Origin: Crambe crambe
Lineage: Eukaryota > Porifera > Demospongiae > Poecilosclerida > Crambeidae
DNA: 64,000 bases
Reading direction: 5' to 3'
Assembly: GCA_963924555.1 (NCBI GenBank)
Contig: OZ004595.1
Location: forward strand, 682,001-746,000
A program made the translations under genes and the position numbers. Shown here one piece after another: positions 36,189-46,413 of the stretch. Each line of letters begins with the position of its first letter. Position 1 is the first letter of the stretch. The notes beneath the pieces are model-generated. The model was not told the DNA's origin. It made no database searches and worked only from the letters and a program-made list of their open reading frames with translations.

Positions 36189-39100
36189 ATGGAAGAGGGA
36201 AGATCCCAACAGGTGAGCAATAATGCATGCTCATCAGTAGGTCTAGAAATCCAGATGAAGAACTTGCCAGATTAGCTTAGTCTCGCGAGCCAGCCCACGA
36301 AAAAATAAGTGGGCTGGCATGCGAGACTAAGATTAGCTATGGCGCCTAAAATATTGGGGAGGACAGCTGCATTGGTCGGCTAATTCAATTCACCTCAAAA
36401 CAGCAGCTGTTTATTTGTTATGTACAGCCTGTCCTGCTATTTATCAGTTGGCCAATTTATCTTTCTAGTAGAGATAGCAGTTAGCTAGGTCTGCAAGTTC
36501 TTTTAGACTTGACTGGTAGATAGTGTTACTGCTAGTTTATAGTTTGACTATCTAGATGTTTCCTCCCAATACAGGAACTCGAGGAAAAGCTTCAGGATGC
36601 ATTGTTGGTAAGTTGTCATGAAAGTAGCTGCTGTGATGTTGTGTTGGTCCAGTGCCCTCTGGTCAGTCACTGCAAAGCACCTTAGGCCCATAGAAACAGT
36701 CTGTCAAAGATGGGTGCTCGTTTGCAGGGATGGGTTGCTTATTGGAATGCTGGACTACTCAACCTTAAAGCAGTTACCTCCAGCATGTGGGGCCTAATGT
36801 TTCGTACAGATTGTCAACACGCCTCAGCTTGTGTGCCTACTAGACCCCTGTCCATTTTTATAGGCCAAATGCTGACTCGGCATAATTCCTAGTGCACCTC
36901 TGCCGAGGAAGTGGGTGGAGTCTTGTGACTCACAGACACCAGGACAATATTGAGCACACTTTTTAATGAACATTCTCCACGTTTGGAGTGTACAGCTCAA
37001 ACACCTTGCATGCTAGACCCCTGCTCAATTTTTTACTCGCTATTACCAACCCATTCAAGTGTGCCGAGGGAAATGGGCGGGGTCTAATGACTCATGGACC
37101 CCATGACCTTATAGAGCATGATGTGCTCTACAGGTTCTCCAAGTTTGGAGGCCGTAGCTCGCATGCTGTGGGTGTGGTGATTTTTTTTTGTGGTGCATGA
37201 TGGCTGTCTTTGTGTGTTGGTTGTATGGTTGTCTCACCTTCTCTCTCTCACTCCTCACAGAGGAAGGCATACTATCAGAGTAGGATAGAGGACTATGAAC
37301 AGGTGAGTGATGAGTGTAGCAGTGGTGTGATGAGGGCGTGGCATGTGGCCCAGTCCATACCTGGTGTGTATTCCATGTGTGCAGGGATTGTCTGCTGCTC
37401 AGAAGGAGCTCAGTCAGCCTTCCCTGAGTAAAACAAGGAAATCTCAGCTTGAGAAGGAGGTGAAGGATTGTGAGGAATGGATCCAGACATGGAAAAAGCT
37501 TCTCCTTGCTAGAGAAGAAGCTATAAAGAAGCTCCAGGATGCCCTGGGGCAACTTACTTGTAAGTATAAAGATTTAGCACTAATTAGATGATGTAATGAT
37601 ACATTATACAAGTTAAGTAATAGCCCAGAGCTATAAAATAGTGTGCGCTCAGCTGGGAGGTGTAATTAGTAATTAATAGTAACATGTAGGAATTAATTAG
37701 TGACTAATTAAAAGTAGGTGAAATTAATAAATGTTTGAGTGGCCATAACTTTTGAAGGGAAAGTGCTATAGTCTTGAAATAAGAACCATTCTGCTCAGAA
37801 AATTCTACTCTTTCTTTGTGTCACTACTAGCATTACCTAAGAGAGTGTTAGGGAGGTTGTAATCTATTTTGGCATGTATTTTAATCATTTTATCAGCAGA
37901 ATGCGACTGTTGTGATGTCTTGTGACACTTATTATAAACTGTTATGTAAATAATGTTCTTTTTCCCTCTTCAGCTGCTTCCCAGAAGCCTGACTCTTCTT
38001 CCCAGAAAGAAACACAGAGTGAGTATTGTCCACAATAAGTGGTCCCATTGACAGCAATGTACACATACAATGGTGTGCTTTAATTGAGGTTCTTGGCCAA
38101 TTAAATAAAATATTACCATTACACCAGCATTACCCAGAGCTATATAAAATAGTGCTAATTTTACTCTTTCTTTGTGTCACTACTAAAGTATCAGGGAGGA
38201 CCGGGTGATATCCATTTTGACATGTGATATAATAGAGTACTAAAGTATCATTATTATTTCTCCTCTATAATAGATACCTCCTCTAGTCCTGTTTCTACTC
38301 AAAATGAACCTCTGACTGGATTTGGTGAGTTATACTGGAATGTGGCATCTCAAGTACAATAACATCCATACAATTTCCTTTTCAATCTTTATGACTCAGT
38401 TTCCAATGAGATGCTGCAACGTGAGAATGCTTGTTCTAAGGTTATTGCAGAGAAAATCTGTGTGGATATCGACATAATAAGGATGGTTTACTCTGGCCTT
38501 CCTCGATCAGGGAAGACGTGCAGTCGACGTCGTTTGATGGGAGAGATCTTGAATATCTTGATGGCCATGGAGAAGGAACAGCCAAGCACAGGAGTGGTGG
38601 AGGAGGGAGGCCATGTTGTCATCAGGAATGTCCATTCTGATGTTGGAACAATTGTGTCCCGGAGATGGTCGGTACTTAAGGATGTGTTAGAGGAAGCTGG
38701 TATATATAGCCGGTTATTCTATGAAACTGTCAAGAGTGGCACAACATTGGCAGTTGGCAGAGATACAGCTTCGCAGTCTTCTATATCTGATGTTGATACG
38801 AGAAGGCAGAGGGTAGAGGACATGGAAGAGATTCTCTCTCTTTTCCGAGAAGCCATGCGTAATGAAAAGTGGGGCAAAGTAAAGTACCTATTGGAGGACA
38901 CAATCCTTTTGATAAATACTGACACTGGTGGTCATGCAGAATTTTTGGAAATGCATGCTGCCCTCGTCATGGGTCCTTCCCTTTACCTTCTCTTCAGCCG
39001 ACTGACCGACCAACTGGATAGCCTCTTTAAAGTGTATTATACCAATGAAGAAGGTGTGTCTACTGACCCAGAAGATTCTACATTGACCATGGAAGAAGTT

Positions 39101-41260
39101 TTATTTCAATCTCTCTCCAGCATCGAATGCTTTAGTGAGCGTTCACTGGATAGTCGTGATGGACCCCCAGTAAAGCGTCGTGAGTTCTCGGGTCACTTCA
39201 AGTCAAAAGCTGTCTTTGTGGGAACACATCGAGACAAGGTGAATGACGAAGAGTTCAAGGAGAAAGATGGACTCCTTCAGAAGAGAATCGAAAATACAAG
39301 TTTTTATAAGAACGAGATTATCGAGTTTGTCTCAGAGGACCAGCTGATGTTGGCAGTCAATAATTATGATGGTGGCCAAGAAGAGATAGAGGAGATCAGA
39401 AAAGTCCTGGAGAGAATAATCAAAAGGAGCTTCAGTAAAATAACCATTCCAGCTGCCTGGTTAATGTTGAGTCTCTATGTACGGAAATTGAATTTGCGTG
39501 TGATGAGTTTAGTGGAATGTGAAGAGCTGGGAGGGAAGCTCGGAATCAGTCCCAGTGAGCTGCAAGAAGCGTTGTGGTTCCTACACCATTGTGTGGGCCT
39601 CATTTTGTATTATCCCGAGTTAGACTCATTAAAAGATACAGTCATCTGTGATGTGCAAGTCCTGTTTGATAGCGTAACAAACCTTGTCAAGAAGACGTTC
39701 ACTTTTGAGAAAGTTGGGAAGAGAGTGGCAGAAAGATTCAGGGAGAAAGCACAGTTCTCGCTTAAAGATTTGAAGAGTGCTACATCAAGTTGCACTGATG
39801 CCCCTATTCCACTGGAGAAATTGGTGGAGCTTCTTGAATACCTCAACATATTGGCACGCTTCACTCCCACATCTCCTACAGGAGCTAGTTCCACTCAAGA
39901 GGAGGTGTACTTCATGCCCAGTATCCTCAAGAGTGCCAGAGCCAGTGAATTGACAGTCGAGACCTCCAATGAAGACCCAGCCCCCCTACTGCTACGCTAT
40001 GATTGTGGCTATGTGCCTCTGGGCACATTTTCATACATGATTGCCAACATTGTTTCTCAGCACTCAAAGGACTGGAAACTGGTTGAAAGAACTATTCGAA
40101 AAAATAAAGTTGAGTTCCACGTGTGGAAAAACTATGACAAAATCACACTCATCTCACGTCCCTTGTACCTTGAAGTTGCAATTACACGACGACAACAGCA
40201 TAGGAAACCAGTAAGTCAGACTAAAATGCTCTGCAGTCATGTTCGTGGGGTAGTTCAGTCCACCCTGAAGACAGTCACCTCACGTTTGAACTACAAATTC
40301 ATGATGAAATATAAGTTCGCCTTCAAGTGCCCCATCCACTCTAGTACAGATCATCTCTGTGTGCTGGCAGAAGAATCTGCACCCTGTATGGAGTGTCTAC
40401 AAGACCCTCAACAGATAGAACCAGTGGACTTGAAGCCTAAACATACCATTTGGTTTGAAGAGGTAAGGAACCACTGAGTTAATACTTATGTCATTGGATT
40501 TGACTCAATTCATTTCTTCTTAATAGGAATGTGGTGTGCAACCTTTTAATGTCAGTGGTAAGTAATTATTTCCCTCTATAATGTAAGAACATTACTACCA
40601 GTGGCTGGGAATAACCCTTTACACCATCAAAAGGTAGGAATGTAGTTTGATCCCTACCACTAATAGACTGCTTCAAAAATTGTGTTTGTTGGATCACTTT
40701 GATGTTGATAAATGAATAACAGCAATATAATTACATCAAGTGATTAACTCTTTCTCTTGTTGTGTAGCTGTTCTAGGACCACCCGACCATTTTGAAACCT
40801 CAAGATTACTTAAAGCTTTGAGCAACGATGAGTTGATAGAGTTGGGGACAGCTCTTGGATTATCCTTCAGCAATTTGAAAAGAATGACAATGCTTCTTGG
40901 TGATATGATTCAGGCATGGTTAAATGGTGACGACGACATTACTACAAGAAGTGGTCCTCCCAGCTGGACTAGTCTGGCCACAGCTCTTGAAAGAACTGGT
41001 CACACAACTATTGCCTCCAAAGTCAGGAAAGGTGAGCAGTCAAAATCAATGAGATTACAAACACTTAATTAGTTGATCTGTTTCCTATTTTATAGAAAAG
41101 CTCAGTCAAGTCCTCACTACTCCTTCACCTCCAAGACCTACACCAGCAGGTGAGCAGTTCAACAGAGTGTGTATTATCATACTGGTACATGGTACTGTTA
41201 ATGAATGCAGGTCCTTCTGTCAACCCTTTACCTGATGAGGTGGACAAAGAGCTCACCTGA
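36189..41260 (+). CDS. Unit 4: coiled-coil Roc-COR-Death protein with diverged GTPase (class B)
   Basis: Exons: 36189..36212, 36575..36607, 37261..37302, 37385..37559, 37974..38018, 38274..38324, 38400..40462, 40527..40557, 40768..41031, 41096..41149 and 41211..41260, joining to 943 residues. The start is MEEGRSQQ. Coiled-coil exons and their introns match the class A units, but exon 6 and the GTPase exon differ strongly. The P-loop is GLPRSGKT at about 156-163. The switch motif is DTGGHAEF with His where Gln is usual, followed by GTHRDKV. The COR-like part contains IPAAWLMLSLYV and LHHCVGLILYYPE. An extra small exon (ECGVQPFNVSG) links to a Death exon almost identical to that of unit 3. A fossil of the class A exon tail lies in the intron at 40586..40642, showing that the 3' module came from a class A gene. 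Confidence 0.88.
36278..36329. mobile_element. 52-bp palindromic MITE with 9-bp target duplication
   Basis: The element begins TAGTCTCGCGAGCCAGCCCA and ends with the near-complement GGGCTGGCATGCGAGACTA. The 9-base direct repeat AGATTAGCT flanks it exactly (36269..36277 and 36330..36338). It lies in intron 1 of unit 4 and is absent from other units. A 9-base duplication is characteristic of Mutator-like elements. Confidence 0.8.
40586..40642 (+). pseudogene. Fossil 3' end of a class A GTPase exon inside a unit 4 intron
   Basis: The sequence aligns to the last bases of the class A big exon, including the codons for HYQWLG, CCATCAAAAG and the GTAGGAAT donor. It carries small changes: GGGAATAACCC in place of GGGAATAGAACCC, which removes bases and breaks the frame. 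It lies between the class B exon 40527..40557 and the Death exon 40768..41031 and is spliced out in the model. Confidence 0.85.
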
Positions 41261-41930
41261 TAACGGCTGTGAAGTCTCACCAAACTTCTTCCACTCCTCA
41301 AAGACATGATCGTAAATGCCAAGTTTCGTAAATATTTAATTTGTCATAACTTCATGATTACAATATTCACATGCACCATTTGTTACCACTGCTTGTCTTC
41401 ATTACACAAATATTGAAATATACATATAATTATTGTGTGTAAAGAAGGTAAAGAGGTCATCAGCTGTTTGACTGTGTCACAAAGAATCGATGTAAGTATG
41501 TGATGAGTCATAAATAGAATGGAAGAGTGTGTGAAGTTTATAGCACAGGAAAAGGAAATCATGATAACAAATAGGATCAAAATTAACATGTAAAATATGA
41601 GCATTTTAAAATTCGAAGGTTAAATTCACATAAAGTATGTATTATGGACTTGGTGGACCAGACTCATCAGAGAAGGATGGTGGAAAGTTGGGTTGTTGAA
41701 CAGAGGGGAGTGGTGTGATTGAGGGTAGACAAAGGGGGGCAGGATGGGATTGAGACGAGCAGAATACCCACTGTCTGATTCATAACTAGCCAATGAGAAC
41801 AACTTGGATTCAATCTCGCTCAGATCAACAGCAGAGCGGAGAAACTGGTCACTCGACGAACTCAGAGAGAACAGCCTTAATAATTATTGCAGACAGGCCT
41901 GGGAGGTACAAGTCTTTATTCACGATGCTG
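41261..41930. other. 3' flank of unit 4, no gene seen
   Basis: Related to the R1 flank of units 2 and 3 but diverged, with CATCAGCTGTTTGACTG and AGGAAAAGGAAATC landmarks. No exon is supported. Confidence 0.4.
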
Positions 41931-41931
41931 C

Positions 41932-42060
41932 TTATGGGTGTGGGTTTTGATGCAACACACAGAGGTGCCAATGATGACAAGGATATCAACGAGGAGGAGG
42001 AGGAGAAGCAGAGGGACGTCTGTTGTCCCGATATTCCAAGGTGCGGCTGGATGATGAATA
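41932..42060 (+). other. Second copy of the small conserved open frame
   Basis: Reads MGVGFDATHRGANDDKDINE, an acidic run, then RDVCCPDIPRCGW, matching 34217..34350 in frame. The palindromic element at 42059 follows directly and breaks what came next. Confidence 0.3.
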
Positions 42061-42081
42061 GTCTGGCGTCGCCAGCCCAGC

Positions 42082-42112
<31 letters not shown>

Positions 42113-42173
42113 TTCTTCCCCGTCCCAAAAAAAAAAAAAAAAGAAGAAAAGCTGGGCTGGCGACGCCAGACTA
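42059..42173. mobile_element. 115-bp palindromic MITE, same family as 36278..36329
   Basis: The left arm TAGTCTGGCGTCGCCAGCCC runs into TTTTCTTC and a poly-T. The right arm is the exact complement, from poly-A through AAAAGCTGGGCTGG to CGCCAGACTA. Flanks are GATGATGAA (42050..42058) and GATGGTGAA (42174..42182), a 9-base target duplication with one change. The shared TAGTCT end and GCCAGCCCA core link it to the 52-bp element. Confidence 0.8.
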
Positions 42174-42189
42174 GATGGTGAAGAGAATC

Positions 42190-42655
42190 AATACCTAAAG
42201 GAATCGAAAGCAAAGAGACTGTTTAAAATGTAAGTGGAAGAAGGATGCTTACTCTATTCCCCTGAAATTCAGCACCTCAAGTATCTTGATTAAAGGGTAA
42301 TGTACAAGTAATCGAGGAAGACAACTTAATACAGAACAGTGTTTGTAAGGGAAAGAGCAGCCTCACTTGAGGGGGTGAAATCAATTGCCGAGGGAAACAT
42401 AATTGATATGTATGTTGCTCTGACTGCACCAGATCTGGAGAACAATACTGGATGATAAGGTGATCTTTCTTCTAAGACTCTTCATTGTTCTCATTTTAAG
42501 TGGAATTTTTTGTGACCACTTTTTAATCTAGGCATTATGCTGATTTCCATTAGAACTAAAGTCTCCATGTAGTGGTGATCTTTTACCATACATAGACCCA
42601 AGTGGTTTTAGTGGTGATGACCCCTTACCATACATCACCTTTACCTGTCCCTCCC
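42190..42655. other. Spacer upstream of the catenin fragment, no exon seen
   Basis: The catenin arm repeats that should precede the exon at 42659 were not found here. The segment is AT-rich with the short direct repeat GTGGTGATCTTTTACCATACAT / GTGATGACCCCTTACCATACAT, given here as GTGGTGATC and GTGATGACC. Confidence 0.4.
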
Positions 42656-43401
42656 CAGGCACTCTTCGAAACATGTCTTCTGCGGGAGAGTCTGCTCGTT
42701 CATTCATGCGCAGCACCAATGGCATGGTCGACACCCTCCTCTGGCTGGTGTTCAGCAAAAGTCAGCGGCTGATGAAAAGGTAAGAGGGCAGAGTGGGAGA
42801 GAGGGGGGGAGGGGGGGTGGTCATTTTCCAAGCACTGAATGATAAGAAATTTCACTTCTGCTTATTCAATAATTTTTTAGACGGTTGAGAATACTGTCTG
42901 TATCCTACGAAACCTGTCATACCGGTTGGAAAACGAGGTGGACCCGCAGGAAGGAGGAGAGGACATTTTGGACCGGGAGTGGGAACAGGAGCAGCGGAGG
43001 GAAGTGGAGGACCTGAACCGTTCCTTCTCCAAACCTTCCTCTGGTTGTCTGTCCTTCTGTGTGCGTCCCAAGACTCATGATGATGCTCCTCGTGTGGCTC
43101 TCACTGCTGTCAACAGACCAGTCTTCAATGTGGACTTTGTCTATCCTGGTATGTACGCACCTCATTATTCAACCCCTTACTTACTTATGTAATGGAATTG
43201 ATGGATCATTCCCTCTTTGCTGCAGATGCCTCAGTGATGCCGAAGTGTCGGAAGCCAGTGTATGGGAAGTGTTTACTGTGGCAGCCTGAGGTTGTGTTTG
43301 TGTACCTGGCAGTGGTGGAGCAGTATCCTGACTCTGTGGAGACCATAGAGGCTGCAGCAGGAGCTATACAGAACTTGACAGCATGTAATTGGAAGGTACT
43401 G

Positions 43402-43404
<3 letters not shown>

Positions 43405-43466
<62 letters not shown>
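43405..43466. repeat. (TC)n microsatellite in a catenin intron
   Basis: About 30 CT repeats immediately after the GTACTG donor at 43396. Frames across it are artefacts. Confidence 0.95.
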
Positions 43467-43467
<1 letters not shown>

Positions 43468-44871
43468 GAGAAAGTGTCTTGGAGTAAATTCCTTTTTTCT
43501 TTCTTTCCAGTGGTCAGTTTATATTCGTAACATCGTTCGCACATCAAATGGCCTCCACCTAATAGCTGAACTTCTCAACAATGGGCATGATTCAGTGGTT
43601 CGAGCAGCTGCCACAGCCCTGCGAAATGTGGCCATAGACCAGAGAAACAAGTCTATCTTGGGTGCCCAAAGCATCGCCAATATCATCCCTCGTCTTCCTC
43701 TGAGTACCAACCATCTTGGCATCTCCGAGGACACTTCAGTAGCATTGCTCTGCTGCCTTATGGAACTCTTCTCAAACTGTCCAGAAAATGCCAAGTAGGT
43801 CATGTGATTGTCATGTGATTTGTCATGTGAGTGTGGTGGCTATGTAGGTTAAAGAAGGTGTTCTCCTGCTGACAAGACTGGACAGCACACAGTTAAGGTC
43901 ACCTTTGCAGTACATAAGGTAAACAATGTCATATACACACTCTTTAGGGAGATTGGTTGCCCAAAAGAATGGTGGTGCTTACTAGGACCACTGAAACCTG
44001 GAGATTGCAGTGATCTTGCAACGAACACCAAACCAAAATTTACATAGCTTCCTTTTAAGTAACCCCAACTCCAAAGCCACAGTTAAGTCCTTCGCTATGT
44101 TTTTTGCTGGTCTGGATTTCTTGCACTGCAACACTAATCCATGCAGTTGTGTAATCCATAGAATGTCCCCCCCACCAACCAGTACTGTATCATATTCCAT
44201 GAACGAAATGGCATGTTTGATAGGAAGAGAAATGTGACTATGAAGGATTACTCAGTGTTTTGCAATGGATTTTATTATTTCCTGTATGTACTAGGTTTGT
44301 TCTCTGCTGTGGGACTACAAGGACTACAGGTCAGTGCTGAGGAAGTTGGGATGGGAAATCAGCCACTTCAACCATGCGGCCAAGGACAGCAAAGTGGCCC
44401 AGTTTGAGTTTGACATTCAGGGGAGCATTTCACGAGACTACCAGGGCTCCCGTAGGAAGAAGCGAGACAGCAAACGTTCCAGTAAAAGGTCAGGGAAGAA
44501 GAAAGATAAAGATGGAGGGCCAGGCAGTGGAATAGGTTTTATTGCTGGGGGCTTACCCCTAGGGGAGATGGCAGATGTACCAATGCAGGTATGTATGTAT
44601 GTGTAACATCAGAGCTAGAAATAACTGGACCAGTGACCGACCAACAGGATACTGTCAGACCAAATCTTTATAATGACCTGTATGTATATAATTATATGGT
44701 ATTCTATTCTCTATTTCTTCAGAATCCGTCGTCTGCCATGAGTGTTGGTACTGGTACCATTAGTCCTTCCTTGACTAGCCCTTCTTCAGTGAACCCTTCC
44801 TCAGTGAACCCCTCCATGCTCTTAGAAGACCCCAACTATCAAACCATCCCCAGCCCCTCATCAGGCCACCA

Positions 44872-44879
44872 TCATCATC

Positions 44880-44910
<31 letters not shown>
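44872..44910 (+). repeat. His-Gln trinucleotide repeat in catenin exon
   Basis: CAT/CAC codons followed by about ten CAA codons give HHHH and a poly-Gln run in the C-terminal tail. This is a likely length polymorphism. Confidence 0.85.
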
Positions 44911-44912
<2 letters not shown>

Positions 44913-45061
44913 CCCCTGCCTTGATTGAACCCAGTTACCAAAGTGTTCCTGCTGCTTCCTCTCAACACAACCAATCCCCTCCCATGATAGAACCCAATTA
45001 TGCCAGCGTCCCCACCACTTCCCCTGACCCCACCCCCTCCACCACAAACCCCCCAGCACCA

Positions 45062-45270
45062 ACTATAATATACCAGGTATTTATAATAGTATACCAGGCA
45101 TGTATAATAGTAAACTATAATATACCAGGTATTTATTATTATACCAGGCATGTATAATAGTAAACTATAATATACCAGGTATTTATAATAGTATACCAGG
45201 CATGTATAATAGTAAACTATAATATACCAGGTATGTGTAATAGTATAGGTATGTATGTTAGTATACCAGG
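45062..45270. repeat. Minisatellite (ATACCAGGTATTTATAAT-type) over a splice donor
   Basis: About five imperfect units containing TATACCAGG and AGTAAACTATAA. The catenin exon ends inside the first unit at CCAG/GTATTT, and later units repeat the same donor-like string. Confidence 0.8.
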
Positions 45271-45609
45271 CACTTGGGACCCAGCCTTTTGCCCTTTGTA
45301 GAGAAGTTGTCCTCTTTAGAGGTGGTAAAGGTACGAGAGTCTGTCCTCTTTCAGAGTGGGAGACTGGGACAGTGTGTGGTGCTTCAAAATCTCACCCTGT
45401 TCAGTTGGATTTTATTTTCTTACTTGCTGCAGTCTATTAATGACCCTGACATGAAGTCAGGGGTGCAAGCGAGTGCCACTACAGTGGAGACATCTGCCAT
45501 AGCCTCCACCACCAGTGGACCAGTGTCAGTCACTTCTCTGGAGGAGGAGGTGGAGCCTGACCCCAATGCCACTTACGCTTGTGTAAGTATAATTATGTGC
45601 AGTGACTCC

Positions 45610-45712
45610 TGATCAGAGAGGTGTCCTGATTAGAGGGGTGTCCTGATCAGAGAGGTGTCCTGATTAGAGGGGTGTCCTAATTAGAGGGATGTCCTAATTA
45701 GAGGGGGTTTCC
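45610..45712. repeat. Short tandem repeat in the last catenin intron
   Basis: Five or six units around GAGAGGTGTCCTGATTAGAG occupy most of the intron before the final exon. Confidence 0.85.
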
Positions 45713-45979
45713 TCAATTTAGGGGAGAATAATTTACTGTGTTGTGATATTTAGGTGGATATTGAGAAGAAGAGAGCCTCTCGTCGGAAGAAGAAAGAACA
45801 AGAGAAACAAGAACAGCAGCAGCAGCAGAGCCAGGAACAAGGAGAGGCCATTGATTCCTGGGTCTAGTCTCTTTCATCTCACACTCCCTCTCATTCAAAC
45901 TGGTCCATGCTACCATAAGTATATGCAATGTCAAGTCCAACTTGTTAATATATCACTATTTTAGTATTGAGAGATGTCA

Positions 45980-46400
45980 ATTTTACTTATCGATAATCAT
46001 ACTGGAAATGTAGGACAGTAAAATGAAAGGAAAAAGTAGACGCTGAAGATAACATCCTGGGGGGGGGACACAAAGTACCAACCTCAGACACAACGTGAAA
46101 TATGGGAGAGAGGACTTGGCAAGGGTAGTTCCGGGCTGTATGAAAGTAACACCCTGTACTGTGGTGTTATTAAAAGTATCATGTCAATATTTGATTAGTT
46201 TCAATGTTAACATCACTACTTCCCCACTACAGACTTTATAGTCTTGTATATAGTGGTCAAGTTCAATCATTTCAAGAAATAAGCAGGAATCTACTCGTGA
46301 AGAGTTATAAATTTGATATCATTCACGTGATACTCTGATGCGATTGATCATGCCACGCCCTTATTAAATTTTCTTTTCAGATCAGAGCGACAACTTAAAC
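45980..46400. other. Spacer between catenin 3' UTR and unit 5
   Basis: No exon seen. The last part (CCACGCCCTTATT, TTTTCTTTTCAG) matches the region immediately upstream of exon 1 in the other units and probably holds the promoter and first splice acceptor or 5' UTR. Confidence 0.4.
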
Positions 46401-46413
46401 TCACGTAGCTACA

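Larger units (their letters stand above)
42659..45867 (+). pseudogene. CTNND: Delta-catenin (p120/ARVCF-type) gene, 5'-truncated, ends in PDZ ligand
   Basis: Exons recognised: 42659..42779, 42881..43148, 43226..43395, 43511..43794, 43848..43918, 44295..44588, 44723..45076, 45433..45582 and 45754..45867. They cover the second half of the armadillo repeat domain: LRNMSSAGESARSF, VCILRNLSYRLENE, GAIQNLTACNW, VVRAAATALRNVAIDQRNK and LLWDYKDYRSVLRKLGW. A Lys-rich segment, a Gln repeat and a C-terminus of DSWV then stop. DSWV is the PDZ-binding end of vertebrate delta-catenin, ARVCF and PKP4. The family binds the cadherin juxtamembrane tail at cell junctions. The first half of the protein is missing upstream. 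The joins after 42779, 43794 and 43918 are out of frame with the best splice sites, so this copy is probably broken, although the 3' half (from 44295) is clean. Confidence 0.7.

Noticed and set aside
43405..43547. Open frames through the CT repeat
   Set aside because: Dinucleotide repeats stay open in several frames; the catenin exons on either side explain the region.
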